A stretch of 64,000 nucleotides of DNA from Acidobacteriota bacterium (GTDB lineage Bacteria; Acidobacteriota; Terriglobia; Bryobacterales; Bryobacteraceae). Positions 1-8,307 of the stretch are shown here, in pieces (position 1 is the first letter of the stretch; every line of letters begins with the position of its first letter). The notes beneath the pieces were generated by a model. That model was not told the DNA's origin. It ran no database searches and saw only the letters and a program-made list of their open reading frames with translations. Both the position numbers and the translations under genes were made by a program. The stretch covers positions 728,106 through 792,105 of the forward strand of contig JAFDVZ010000007.1 of the NCBI GenBank assembly GCA_018268715.1, written 5' to 3'.

Positions 1-1613
1 AGGATGAGCGCCTGGTTGCCATAGTTCGCCTGAAGCCAGTCCTGCCGTCCAGCCTTCGCGCTGATCTGCTCCCCACGCTGATGAAAATCGTACCCAAGGC
101 TCAGCCGTCCCAACGCACTCGCCAGGTTTCCAGCCCGTGTAGCAACGCTGACACACGTCAATGGCCCACCAGCCCCCGACCCGACGGCTTGATCCGCCTC
201 CTCCAGGTATTCAGCCGCCGACAAAGGGGACCGTTCCCACCCCTCCAGCGCCTGCAACGTCTCCTCCGCCTGCCGCTTCCGCACTGCCTCCGTCGGCGCC
301 GCCGCCTCCCGAACCAGCGGATGAAGACGGTAACGTCGAGTCTCGCGATCCAACTCCACCACCAGCGATCGCGCGAACAGCTCTTGCAGAGCCTCCAACG
401 CCGCCATCTCCTCGAACCCCGCCACCTTCGCGGCGAAGTCCAGCCGCACGCCCGCGGGCGCGCACGCCGCCATCGCCGCCAACAGCGCCCGCTCCGTCTC
501 CCCCACCGATGCAATGGCGGACTTCAGCAGACGGCCGACATTGTTCCTGCCATGCGCAAGATTCTCGAGCGGCGGCAGTTTCGCCGCCAGCGACGCCACC
601 GTGTAACGCACATCCTTCTTAATCAGCCCAGCGGCCACCGCCAGCGCCACCGGCAGATACCCGAGCTTCGGGAACAGGTCCCGCGCCGCGGTCTCATCCA
701 CCTCGCCCAGCACCCGCCGGAAAAGGTCGAACGCCTCGGATTCGCGGAAGAGTTCGGGCTTCACCTCGATGTGCTCCGCCAGAAACGGGATGTCGCCCCT
801 ACGCGATGTGGCCAGCACCGAAGCCCGGCCCTCCGGCACAAGTTGCCCGGGTTGGTCATCCTCCACGTTGTCAAGCAACAGCAGACAGCGCTTCCGCTTG
901 AGATACAGCCGCAACTCCGCCGCCGCCTGCTCCGCCGAGCCTTCCATTCGCAGGCCAACCTGCGCCGCCAGATCCGCCACGAAAGCCGGCAGGTTCCTGC
1001 TCTGGCAGTCCAACTCGTAAACAGCTTCGAAAAGCCCGCCGTGACGGCGGATCATCTCTCGCGCCAGCCACGTCTTTCCAATGCCCGCCATCCCGGTCAC
1101 AGGCACAACCGCGCCAGGCTGACTCAGCCGCTCCTTCAACTCCGCCAGTTCCCTCTCGCGGCCGACGAAATTGGGCAGCGACGCGTAGGACATCGCTGGC
1201 GCGGGCGTCTGCGGCCCCGCCCGCAGGATGGCCGACTTCAGTTTGCCCATGCCGTCGAGTTGATTGGTGCGCAGGTCGACATACTTCTTGGTCTTGAGCA
1301 ACGGCGGCAACACGCAGTCATCGATCAGCACCGGGATGAGACGGGTCTTGCCGGAGTTAACCTGATCCCAGAACGCCGCGCCAAGCTCCTGTTCGACCCA
1401 GCGAGACCTTACCGATGTCTCCGACAGAAACACCACCACCAGGTCGCAGTTGGCCAGGCCCCCGTTAATCTGGACGACGATATCATCGCCGGGAGCGATC
1501 TTGTCTTCATCGAACCAGCACTCTATGTCACGGCCGTCTTCGAGAGACACTCTAACTGTCTCCACGAGGGCGCTGTCGGCGGCAGCATGAGAGAGGAACA
1601 CGCGCACAGGCAT
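1..1613 (-). CDS. TIR-NB-ARC (STAND NTPase) protein, C-terminus outside window
   Basis: Open reading frame of 537 codons on the minus strand with no stop before the window edge. Residues 1-130 form a TIR domain: FLSHA at 6-10 and SRWVEQEL around 70-77, where E76 falls at the position of the catalytic glutamate of NAD-cleaving TIR domains. An NB-ARC/STAND NTPase follows, with FVGRE near 149, Walker A GMAGIGKT at 174-181, Walker B CLLLLDN at 243-249 and an arginine-containing sensor near 270. A winged-helix-like region and the start of a probable repeat sensor (perhaps TPR) come after. Known TIR-STAND proteins act in antiphage defence or signalling by degrading NAD; that role is inferred here. 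The start ATG (1611-1613) gives an ideal TIR N-terminus but has no clear Shine-Dalgarno. Confident on domains, less so on function. Confidence 0.88.
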   Translation of the reverse strand, partial: MPVRVFLSHAAADSALVETVRVSLEDGRDIECWFDEDKIAPGDDIVVQINGGLANCDLVVVFLSETSVRSRWVEQELGAAFWDQVNSGKTRLIPVLIDDCVLPPLLKTKKYVDLRTNQLDGMGKLKSAILRAGPQTPAPAMSYASLPNFVGRERELAELKERLSQPGAVVPVTGMAGIGKTWLAREMIRRHGGLFEAVYELDCQSRNLPAFVADLAAQVGLRMEGSAEQAAAELRLYLKRKRCLLLLDNVEDDQPGQLVPEGRASVLATSRRGDIPFLAEHIEVKPELFRESEAFDLFRRVLGEVDETAARDLFPKLGYLPVALAVAAGLIKKDVRYTVASLAAKLPPLENLAHGRNNVGRLLKSAIASVGETERALLAAMAACAPAGVRLDFAAKVAGFEEMAALEALQELFARSLVVELDRETRRYRLHPLVREAAAPTEAVRKRQAEETLQALEGWERSPLSAAEYLEEADQAVGSGAGGPLTCVSVATRAGNLASALGRLSLGYDFHQRGEQISAKAGRQDWLQANYGNQALI

Positions 1614-2092
1614 GTCAGACCAACGAGTCTATCAGGGAGACCACCCGGGAACAATCCAAATATCCCAAAATCAATACCCCGATTTTCGCCGTTCACAAAA
1701 AATCCCGGACTATTTCTCCCATTTAATCAATCACATCGGAAAACCGATCCCCCTGACTCACTCGACTCCCAAGGTAAGCTGAAGGTGGGAGTTGGCCCCG
1801 CCGTGTCACAAGCGGCGCGCGGCCGGCCGGCGCGAAGGCTCGACCAGATCTCGGCCAAAGCGCTTGCCACCTGTCAAAGGTGCTCTGTAGAGTAATTCTA
1901 CGAAGCCAGTCTCCAAATTGGCCTGTCTCATAAGTCATTGAAAAGAAATAGAACCGCGAAGCCGAATGGCTCGCCCAAAGCGGCGATTACGAAACGAAGC
2001 CACTCGGTCCGCCGGCGCCACTCGTGCAGGTGTTGCCTCCGGCGACCCGACGAGGTTTTCCGGTGCTCGCCGCCGCTGCTACACTGGCGGCG
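1614..2092. other. Intergenic region without a recognised gene
   Basis: About 480 bases between the divergent TIR-STAND gene and the PAP2 gene. The part next to the TIR gene (about 1640-1740) is richer in A and T than its surroundings and could hold its promoter; a possible pair on the minus strand is TTGTGA and ATTGAT with 17 bases between them. No convincing coding frame, tRNA or repeat was seen. Confidence 0.5.
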
Positions 2093-2956
2093 GTGGACGT
2101 GTTACGAAACCGTTTCAGGTTGTGCGAGTGGGTCCTGCTCGCCTACTACGGCTACGTCGCGGCGTCGGCGACCGCTTTCGGTCTGGGCGCGGGCGTGGTT
2201 GCGCGCGCATGGCTGGTCCCCGCCGGGGTAGCCCTGCTGTTCCTGTTGCTATCGTCGGCCGCACTCCAGCCGGCCCGCGACTGGGTGGTACTCGGGCTGG
2301 TCCTGCTCGCCTATCGCGAGATGGACTGGTTCAGCCACACCTACAAAGCGCGGCGGCTCGAGCAGTTGTGGCTCGGCTGGGATCATCGTTATTTATTCGA
2401 CCGCGGTTTTCGCGAGTGGATCGAGGCGGCGGGCGCGCCGCTGCCGGCGGTTCTCGAATTGTCGTACCTGCTGGTCTACGGGATCGGCGTGTTTCTTCTG
2501 GCGGCGTTGTATGTGGCGAAGCGCCAGGATCGGGCGAACGCGTATCTGACCACCTATCTGGTCGGAACGCTGCTCGCCTACGCGATGTTCCCCTACTTCC
2601 CGTCCGATCCGCCGCGTGTGTTGTTTCCGGGGATGGACCTGCCGAACGTCGTCACCGCCATGCGGCGGTTGAACCTGTGGCTGGTGGGCGGCTACGGCAT
2701 CCATTCGAGCGTGTTCCCGAGCGCGCACGTCTCATCGGCGTTCTCGGCGGCCTGGGGCGTCGTACGCTTCCTGCCGGAGCGCAAATGGGTAGGGCGCGTC
2801 GCCGTCATCTACGCGGCGACCGTCTCCGTCGCGACGGTCTACGGCCGCTACCACTACGCCGCGGACGCCGTCGCCGGCTTCGCCGTCAGCCTGGGGGCGC
2901 TGGCGGCGTCCTATGCGATCGGCGGCTCGCCGCGAGCCCGGCGCTTCGGTCGATAA
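2093..2956 (+). CDS. PAP2-superfamily membrane phosphatase/phosphotransferase
   Basis: Polytopic membrane protein with the PAP2 signatures: PSAH in 'VFPSAHVSSAF' and the downstream 'GRYHYAADAVAG', which supplies the His and Asp of the catalytic motif. The layout, with several helices before the PSAH motif, resembles the inositol-phosphorylceramide-synthase-like branch (PAP2_3). It probably removes or transfers phosphate on lipid head groups such as undecaprenyl or phosphatidyl phosphates; the substrate cannot be told. A GTG at 2024 is also in frame, but GTG 2093 is preferred because a -10-like TACACT (2080-2085) lies 7 nt before it and the protein then starts just ahead of the first helix (287 aa). 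Downstream genes have their own promoter-like elements. Confidence 0.8.
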   Translation: MDVLRNRFRLCEWVLLAYYGYVAASATAFGLGAGVVARAWLVPAGVALLFLLLSSAALQPARDWVVLGLVLLAYREMDWFSHTYKARRLEQLWLGWDHRYLFDRGFREWIEAAGAPLPAVLELSYLLVYGIGVFLLAALYVAKRQDRANAYLTTYLVGTLLAYAMFPYFPSDPPRVLFPGMDLPNVVTAMRRLNLWLVGGYGIHSSVFPSAHVSSAFSAAWGVVRFLPERKWVGRVAVIYAATVSVATVYGRYHYAADAVAGFAVSLGALAASYAIGGSPRARRFGR

Positions 2957-2963
2957 TAGGACC

Positions 2964-3338
2964 GTGATTACCGGTATTGAACACTCCGCGATTGCGGCGA
3001 CCGGCCCCGAAGCCCTCGCCGAATGGTATTCGTCCGTCCTCGGATTCGACATCGTCTATCGGTCCGCCAACGCCTTGTTCGTGCGCGCCCCCAACGGCGC
3101 CATGATCGAGATCATCCGGGCCGACGGCGATCGTCCCGACCAGACCCTGCGGACGCCCGGTCATCGCCACCTGGCGATCGCCGTGAACGAGTTCGACTCG
3201 GTGTACGCCGGCCTGAAGGCAAAGGGCGTCCAGTTCGTCTCGGAGCCGCAGGAAAGCAAGGGCAACAAGGTGGTTTTCTTCATGGATCCGGAAGGCAACT
3301 ACCTGCATCTTCTGGAACGTGCGCAGCCCTTGGCCTGA
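2964..3338 (+). CDS. VOC-superfamily protein (glyoxalase/bleomycin-resistance fold)
   Basis: A 124-residue single-module vicinal-oxygen-chelate protein. It opens with the typical 'GIEHSAIAA' strand carrying the first metal-ligand His, has 'HRHLAIAV' in the second half-module, and ends with 'DPEGNYLHLLE', the usual C-terminal strand with the Glu ligand. Such proteins bind a divalent metal and act as lyases, isomerases or dioxygenases, normally as dimers; the substrate is not predictable. GTG 2964 is preferred over an upstream in-frame start inside the PAP2 gene because GATAAT (2952-2957) ends exactly 6 nt before it. Confidence 0.8.
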   Translation: MITGIEHSAIAATGPEALAEWYSSVLGFDIVYRSANALFVRAPNGAMIEIIRADGDRPDQTLRTPGHRHLAIAVNEFDSVYAGLKAKGVQFVSEPQESKGNKVVFFMDPEGNYLHLLERAQPLA

Positions 3339-3365
3339 TCCGGGAGGGCGTCTGATAAGGTGACG

Positions 3366-4163
3366 ATGATGATGAACAACGACGACCGCGAAGCGCTGAT
3401 GAACGCGGTCCGCTTGCTGGAAACGCCGGGCTTCGTCGCCCGGTTGGCCAACTGGGTGGGCGTCCCGATGGAGACCATCATGAAGCGGCTGCCCGCCTCG
3501 GCCACCGAGATCGTGAACCGCGCCGTGACCGGCGCCCTCGAAAAGTGCCTGGAGGTGGCGCTGTTCCGCGTGGACCGCGGCTGGGGCTGGTTCCGGTCTG
3601 AGCGTGCGATGAAGATCACCGTGGCCGCCACCGGAGCCGCCGGCGGCGCCTTCGGCCTCAGCGCGTTGACGCTGGAGCTGCCGGTCACCACCGCCGTCAT
3701 GCTGCGCTCCATCGCGGAGATCGGCCGCGCGGAGGGTGAGGATCTGCAGGCCGACGAGGGCCGGCTGGCTTGCCTGGAGGTGCTCGCCCTCGGCGGCGGC
3801 AACCCCTCCGACGATCCGTCGAAGATGGGCTATTTCGGCATCCGCGCCGTGCTGGCCCGCGAGGTCAGTGAGGCCCTGCGGCATTTGGCCACCCGGTCGG
3901 CCAGCCGTGAAACGGCCCCCGTGCTGATCCGCCTCATCGAGACCATCGCGGCGCGCTTCGGCGTCGTGGTGTCGGAAAAGGCGGCGGCCGGCGCCGTGCC
4001 GGTCATCGGCGCGTTGGGCAGCGCAACCGTCAACGCGCTGTTCATGGATCATTTTCAGGACATGGCGCACGGCCACTTCACCGTGCGCAGGCTGGAGCGT
4101 AAGTATGGGGCCGAGCTGGTGCGTTCGGTCTACGATCAATGTCTTCGTGAAATGAGGGCGTAA
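3366..4163 (+). CDS. EcsC-family protein
   Basis: 265 residues matching the EcsC family: a glycine-rich hydrophobic helix pair ('GAAGGAFGLSALTLELPVTTAVMLRSIAEIGRAEGED' region, residues about 80-120), the conserved 'CLEVLALGG' and a second glycine-rich stretch near 'GAVPVIGALGSATVNALF'. The family is named after a Bacillus protein encoded beside an ABC transporter; its biochemical role is unknown and it is thought to be membrane-associated. ATG 3366 is chosen because GATAAG (3354-3359) ends 6 nt upstream; a GTG at 3360 is also possible. The next gene starts 2 nt after the stop, so the two probably form an operon. Confidence 0.8.
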   Translation: MMMNNDDREALMNAVRLLETPGFVARLANWVGVPMETIMKRLPASATEIVNRAVTGALEKCLEVALFRVDRGWGWFRSERAMKITVAATGAAGGAFGLSALTLELPVTTAVMLRSIAEIGRAEGEDLQADEGRLACLEVLALGGGNPSDDPSKMGYFGIRAVLAREVSEALRHLATRSASRETAPVLIRLIETIAARFGVVVSEKAAAGAVPVIGALGSATVNALFMDHFQDMAHGHFTVRRLERKYGAELVRSVYDQCLREMRA

Positions 4164-4165
4164 AT

Positions 4166-5098
4166 ATGCGGCGACGGTCGTTTTTCGGGTCGATATTCGC
4201 GGGTCTGGGCGGCGCGGCCGGCGCTCAGCCGCCCAAGCCGAAGTCCGGGGCGATTCCCACGCGCGCGCTGGGACGCACGGGCGAGCAACTCACCATCATC
4301 GGAATGGGTGGAGCGCGGTTCCACCTGAACACGCTCGAGGACGGCGCGGCGCTGGTGCGGCGGGCGCGCGGGCTCGGCGTGAATTACTTCGACATGGCCC
4401 GGAGCTACGCCAACGGGTTCGGCGAGGAGGTCTACGGCGCGGCGATTCCGCCCTTCCGCAAGGAGATCTTCCTGACCTCGAAGTCGGGCCAGCGGACGCG
4501 CAAGGGCGCCGAGACCGAGTTGGATCTGTCTCTCAAGACGATGAAGACGGACTATCTCGACCTGTGGCAGATCCACGGCGTCAACACGAAGGAGGATATC
4601 TCGAAGATCCTCGCGCCGGGCGGCGCCTTGGAGGCGTTCGTCGCCGCGAAGAAAGCCGGTAAGTGCCGTTTCATCGGCTTCACCGGACACGCCGATCCGG
4701 CCTTCAACCTGGAGATGCTGCGCAGTCACGACGGTTTCGACACGATGTTGATGCCCTTGCACGTGGCCGACACCGCCTACCTGAGTTTCGAGTTGGGAGC
4801 GCTGCCCGCCGCCCGCGAGCGGGGCATTGGAATGCTGGGAATGAAGATCTTCGCGAACGCCTTCAACTTGCGAGGCTTCAACGTTCGCGAGTGCCTGAGT
4901 TACACGCTGACGCTGCCGGTCCACGCGGTGACTCTCGGCTTCACCACCCAGGGGCAGTTGGAGGACGACGTGCGCATCGCGCAGAACTTCGAGCCTCTGT
5001 CGGCGGCCCAGATGGACGCGCTGAGGGCGAGAGCGAAAAGCGGGCGGTTCGATGTGCCCAACGGGCCGACGCTCGAATATTACAAGCGTAAGGTCTGA
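4166..5098 (+). CDS. Tat-exported aldo/keto reductase
   Basis: 310 residues. The N-terminus 'MRRRSFFGSIFAGLGGAAGA' looks like a twin-arginine signal. The rest is an aldo/keto reductase TIM barrel with the catalytic tetrad visible: Asp and Tyr in 'NYFDMARSYANGFGEE', Lys in 'LTSKSGQ' and His in 'LWQIHGV'. Expected to reduce aldehydes or ketones with NAD(P)H; export by Tat would fit folding with a bound cofactor in the cytoplasm. It lies 2 nt after the EcsC gene, with GAGGG as Shine-Dalgarno 7 nt before the ATG. Many Acidobacteria carry such Tat-tagged reductases; the substrate is unknown. Confidence 0.88.
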   Translation: MRRRSFFGSIFAGLGGAAGAQPPKPKSGAIPTRALGRTGEQLTIIGMGGARFHLNTLEDGAALVRRARGLGVNYFDMARSYANGFGEEVYGAAIPPFRKEIFLTSKSGQRTRKGAETELDLSLKTMKTDYLDLWQIHGVNTKEDISKILAPGGALEAFVAAKKAGKCRFIGFTGHADPAFNLEMLRSHDGFDTMLMPLHVADTAYLSFELGALPAARERGIGMLGMKIFANAFNLRGFNVRECLSYTLTLPVHAVTLGFTTQGQLEDDVRIAQNFEPLSAAQMDALRARAKSGRFDVPNGPTLEYYKRKV

Positions 5099-5267
5099 GC
5101 CGACGAGTTATCGCGACCGGCGACGGATTCTATTACGACTTTCGGGTTAGTCGTGAAGGTGAGCGTCGCCCGCCGCCGCTACCCGGCGAACAGCCGGCAA
5201 AGTCGAATGGAAATTGCGTAAGCTGGAACACAGTCAGCTAATTCAATCCGCGGACGTAATAACTCCG

Positions 5268-5301
5268 TTGACTCTTCGAGGATAGCTGTTACAATCCAGA
5301 C
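5268..5301 (+). promoter_or_regulatory. Sigma70-type promoter giving a leaderless start
   Basis: TTGACT (5268-5273) and TACAAT (5290-5295) are separated by 16 bases. The -10 ends 6 nt before ATG 5302, so transcription would begin at or next to the start codon. This is the clearest example of an arrangement repeated many times in the window. Confidence 0.7.
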
Positions 5302-5793
5302 ATGGCTCTCGTCGATCGACGGACCGCGCTGTCCATGTTCGGCCCCGCCGGGATCCTAAGCGGCATCGACATGCGTGACGCCGCGCCGCGCTTTTCGGGT
5401 AAGACAATCGACGGTGGTAAGTTCGACAATCAGTCGTTGCAGGGACAGGTTGTACTGATCCAGTTTTGGACCACTTGGTGCCCCGTCTGCCGCCGGGATC
5501 AGGAAGCGGTGGACAACCTGGTGAACGACTTCGCGGGCAAGGGGCTTGTCGTTCTGGCCGTCAATGTAGGCGAGGCGAGAAAGAAGGTCCGGCGCTATCT
5601 CGAAGATTCCCCGCGATCGTGCCGCATCGTGTTGACCGAAGACACGAACCTGTCGGCTGTCTTTGCCGCCCGGAGCTATCCGTTGTACGTTCTCATCGAT
5701 CGCGACGGCAAGCTGGCGACGACTCAGACAGGGTCGGGCGGCGAAGCTTCGTTGCGAAGGATGTTGGAGAAGGCCGGCCTGCGCGCCGATTGA
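5302..5793 (+). CDS. TlpA/ResA-type thioredoxin-fold protein
   Basis: 163 residues with an AhpC/TSA-Redoxin type fold: a 'DAAPRFSGKTIDG' strand, the active site WCPVC (Cys60, Cys63) and a cis-proline in 'ARSYPLYVLIDRDG'. Such proteins are thiol-disulfide oxidoreductases, often periplasmic. The N-terminus 'MALVDRRTALSMFG' has an arginine pair and a weak hydrophobic stretch, so export (possibly Tat) is uncertain. It stands alone, downstream of its own promoter and convergent with the thioesterase gene. Confidence 0.82.
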   Translation: MALVDRRTALSMFGPAGILSGIDMRDAAPRFSGKTIDGGKFDNQSLQGQVVLIQFWTTWCPVCRRDQEAVDNLVNDFAGKGLVVLAVNVGEARKKVRRYLEDSPRSCRIVLTEDTNLSAVFAARSYPLYVLIDRDGKLATTQTGSGGEASLRRMLEKAGLRAD

Positions 5794-5816
5794 CGCGAGC
5801 GCCCGGCTTCCGACAG

Positions 5817-6233
5817 TCAACGTACCGGCGCGCTCTCGATTCCGAACAGCGCCCAATATTTCTCGGGCAGTTTGCGGCGCTGCATCTCCCGATCGCAGAA
5901 TACATGCGTGGTGTGCCCTTCGGCTAACAGGCGGCCGTCTTCAACCCGCAGAATCCGGTATGTGAACTCCACCAGTCGGGTGTGCGCCTTGGAGATTTCT
6001 GTCTCGACGATTAGCTCCTCGTCGTAGTGTGCGGGAAATACGTAACGGCATTCGGACTTCGCCACCGCCAGGTAGACTCCGTCCCCTTGCTCCATGTCGG
6101 AGTAGCGGACTCCCGTCGCGCGGCAATAGTCGGAGCGGCCCATCTCCATCCAAACATAGTAGTTGGAGTGGTGAACGATTCCCATCTGATCCGTTTCCGC
6201 ATAGCGGACCCGGAAGCGGGTCTGAGTGGTCAT
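5817..6233 (-). CDS. YbgC/FadM-like acyl-CoA thioesterase (4HBT fold)
   Basis: 138-residue hotdog-fold thioesterase. The signature 'YAETDQMGIVHHSNYYVWME' contains the Asp of the 4-hydroxybenzoyl-CoA thioesterase active site; the C-terminal half ('TRLVEFTYRIL', 'LLAEGHTTHVFCDRE') also follows the family. It hydrolyses short- or medium-chain acyl-CoA thioesters in the cytoplasm; FadM/YbgC relatives act in fatty-acid turnover or with the Tol-Pal system, but no tol genes are present here. A perfect TATAAT lies on the minus strand (6244-6249), 10 nt upstream of the ATG. Confidence 0.87.
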   Translation of the reverse strand: MTTQTRFRVRYAETDQMGIVHHSNYYVWMEMGRSDYCRATGVRYSDMEQGDGVYLAVAKSECRYVFPAHYDEELIVETEISKAHTRLVEFTYRILRVEDGRLLAEGHTTHVFCDREMQRRKLPEKYWALFGIESAPVR

Positions 6234-6267
6234 TTACACCACAATTATAACGAGCCTTGCCGGGCGG

Positions 6268-6885
6268 TTAGAAACGCACGCCTACACTGGCGATAAACAG
6301 CATGTTGCTGCGCCAGTTCGGATCCTGAAGGGGAGTCAATCCGGCAATCGTGTCCGGCGTGCGGAAGGTGTATCGGCGGACCTCCCCGCGGAAGAACAGA
6401 AAGGGCAGCGGCTTGAAGTCGACGCCCCCGGCGGGCGAAAAGGCGAAGCTCCAACGGTCCTGCGCGGTGGCGACCCCGGTTGAGCCCAGCGCGTAGCCCA
6501 CGGCCGAACCGTCCAGCCGGCCGACGCCCAAACCGAACGACGCCCACGGCGCGATAAGGCCCAGGTTGAGCCGCGCCTTCAGGCCTGGCGTCATCACGAA
6601 ACCGATGTGTTCGACATACGCCGCGGCGCCGGTCTTGCTGGCCGCCACAGAGGCGTGCGCCGGGCCGCCGAACAGCAGCGGGACGTCGCCATTCACCGAG
6701 ATCGGGCCGAATCCGGCGATCTTGAAACCTCCGTCCACCAGCGTGGCGACCGACCCGCTCGAGCCCGTAAAGAGTCCGCCCGGCGTATTTACCGACGACG
6801 TCGAGAACCCGGCCCCGACGCCCACGGAGATGTCGGCGCCGAACGCCGTCCCACACAGAAGCACAGTTAAACAAATCTTGCGCAT
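6268..6885 (-). CDS. Small outer-membrane beta-barrel protein
   Basis: 205 residues starting with a Sec signal peptide ('MRKICLTVLLCGTAFGA'). The mature part alternates polar and hydrophobic residues with many Gly and aromatic turns, and the protein ends in 'IASVGVRF', a C-terminal phenylalanine typical of barrels inserted by BamA. No specific family is recognised; it resembles generic outer-membrane beta-barrel (OmpA/OmpW-like) domains. The same frame stays open further upstream to 7833 by chance, inside the amidohydrolase gene on the other strand; the signal peptide fixes the start at 6885. Divergent from the amidohydrolase with 72 bases between them. Confidence 0.75.
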   Translation of the reverse strand: MRKICLTVLLCGTAFGADISVGVGAGFSTSSVNTPGGLFTGSSGSVATLVDGGFKIAGFGPISVNGDVPLLFGGPAHASVAASKTGAAAYVEHIGFVMTPGLKARLNLGLIAPWASFGLGVGRLDGSAVGYALGSTGVATAQDRWSFAFSPAGGVDFKPLPFLFFRGEVRRYTFRTPDTIAGLTPLQDPNWRSNMLFIASVGVRF

Positions 6886-6957
6886 CGCGTTCCCGAAAGT
6901 GAGATGCGCGGCGGACCGCGCCAGGGTACGGTCGCCGGCAAATGGCATCATGGGTAA

Positions 6958-8307
6958 GTGCAGTTTGGCATCCCTCTGTTTCTGGGACTGGGCCTGGCTC
7001 TTATTCCTGTGAACGCGGCCGTTGTCACCGTTATCCGCGACGTCAACGTCATCGACGGAACAGGCGCGGGCCCCGTTCCTCATTCCACTATTGTCATCAA
7101 GGACGAGCGGATCGTCACGCTGGGCCCCGTGGCTAAGGTCGCGACTCCGCCCGGCGCCCGTGTCATCGAAGGCGCCGGCCGATATGTAATTCCCGGTCTG
7201 TGGGACATGCATGTCCACCTGTGGCATTCGCAAAACCAACTGCCAGTGTACGTCGCCAACGGCGTCACGGGCGTGCGCGACATGGGCAGCGATTTCGTCC
7301 GGACGAACGCCTGGCGGGAGGCCGTCGAAGCCGGCAAGGCAATCGGCCCGCATGTCGTCACGTCCGGGCCGGCGGTGGCGGGAAAGAAGCCCGATGACGA
7401 CAAACTGCCGGTGATCGTGGCCGTCGACGCGGAAGCCGCCCGCCGCGCCTTCGACCAACTGGACGATATGGGCGTCGACTTCGTGAAGGTGCTCACCGAC
7501 CTGCCGCGTCAGTCCTACTTCGCGTTGGCCGAGCGCGCGCGGAAATGGCGCGGAACCGTGGCCGGGCACATCCCGGCGGCCGTGACGGCGCGCGAGGCGA
7601 TCAATGCCCGGCAGGCCAGCGTCGAGCACCTGTTCGGACTGTTCGTTGCGTGCTCGTCGATGGAGGAGCGTGTCCGCGCGGGCCAGGCGGACGCCGCCAT
7701 GGCCGTGAAGACCTTCGACGAGGAGAAAGCCCGGGAATTGTTCAAACAGTCCGCGCTGTTCGAAACCCGCCAGACCCCGACGCTGACCCTGTGGGAGCGC
7801 ATGAGCCGCACCGAGGCGGCCGCGCGCGTACACGACCCCAGGCTGCGCTACGTCCCGCAGGCCATCCGGGCTACGTGGCCGAAAGCCGAAGAGGAGCTAA
7901 AGCCGCTTCCCGACGACGAGGCCGCGGCGATGCGGGCGCAGGTGGACGTGGCCTATCGCATGGTCCGGCTGATGAAGGAAACGGGCGTCGAAATCATGGC
8001 CGGCACGGACACGGGTGATCCTTACACGGTCCCCGGCGTCACGCTTCAACGCGAACTGGAACTGCTGGTGAAGGCGGGCCTGACGCCGGCCCAGGCGCTT
8101 GAAACCGCCACCGTGATTCCGGCCCGATTCCTCGGTTGGGAGGAATCGATGGGCACGCTGAAGGCGGGCATGGTGGCCGACCTGGTGGTGCTCGACGCGA
8201 ATCCGCTCGCCGACATCCGTAACGTCTCGAAGGTGTCGGGCGTGGCGGTTCGTGGCCGCTACCTCCAGCGGTCCCAGATCCGCGCCATCCTCGACGGGGT
8301 CAAGTGA
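6958..8307 (+). CDS. Exported amidohydrolase (imidazolonepropionase-like)
   Basis: 449 residues. A hydrophobic signal-like N-terminus is followed by a metal-dependent amidohydrolase: 'DVNVIDGTG' composite domain, HxH metal site in 'LWDMHVHLWH', conserved His in 'GHIPAAV' and 'SVEHLFG', and 'MAGTDTGDPYTVPG' with the catalytic Asp. The C-terminal 'GMVADLVVLDANPL' is typical of the imidazolonepropionase/prolidase-like branch, which often cleaves peptides or cyclic amides. The start is GTG with CATCAT (6946-6951) exactly 6 nt before it. The stop overlaps the next gene by 4 nt, so it is the first gene of an operon running to 11430. Confidence 0.87.
   Translation: MQFGIPLFLGLGLALIPVNAAVVTVIRDVNVIDGTGAGPVPHSTIVIKDERIVTLGPVAKVATPPGARVIEGAGRYVIPGLWDMHVHLWHSQNQLPVYVANGVTGVRDMGSDFVRTNAWREAVEAGKAIGPHVVTSGPAVAGKKPDDDKLPVIVAVDAEAARRAFDQLDDMGVDFVKVLTDLPRQSYFALAERARKWRGTVAGHIPAAVTAREAINARQASVEHLFGLFVACSSMEERVRAGQADAAMAVKTFDEEKARELFKQSALFETRQTPTLTLWERMSRTEAAARVHDPRLRYVPQAIRATWPKAEEELKPLPDDEAAAMRAQVDVAYRMVRLMKETGVEIMAGTDTGDPYTVPGVTLQRELELLVKAGLTPAQALETATVIPARFLGWEESMGTLKAGMVADLVVLDANPLADIRNVSKVSGVAVRGRYLQRSQIRAILDGVK

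Noticed and set aside
81-1895. 604-codon plus-strand frame
   Set aside because: Arg/Pro/His-rich, no domain; it is the antisense shadow of the TIR-NB-ARC gene, whose protein is clearly recognisable.
2886-4139. 417-codon minus-strand frame
   Set aside because: Low-complexity His/Gly/Arg composition and antisense to the VOC and EcsC genes, which have family signatures.
5099-5267. Possible small RNA or tRNA in the gap after the aldo/keto reductase
   Set aside because: No cloverleaf or conserved tRNA arms, and no clear promoter-terminator pair before the promoter at 5268.
6886-7833. Extension of the outer-membrane protein frame upstream to 7833
   Set aside because: This part is antisense to the amidohydrolase; the signal peptide places the real start at 6885.
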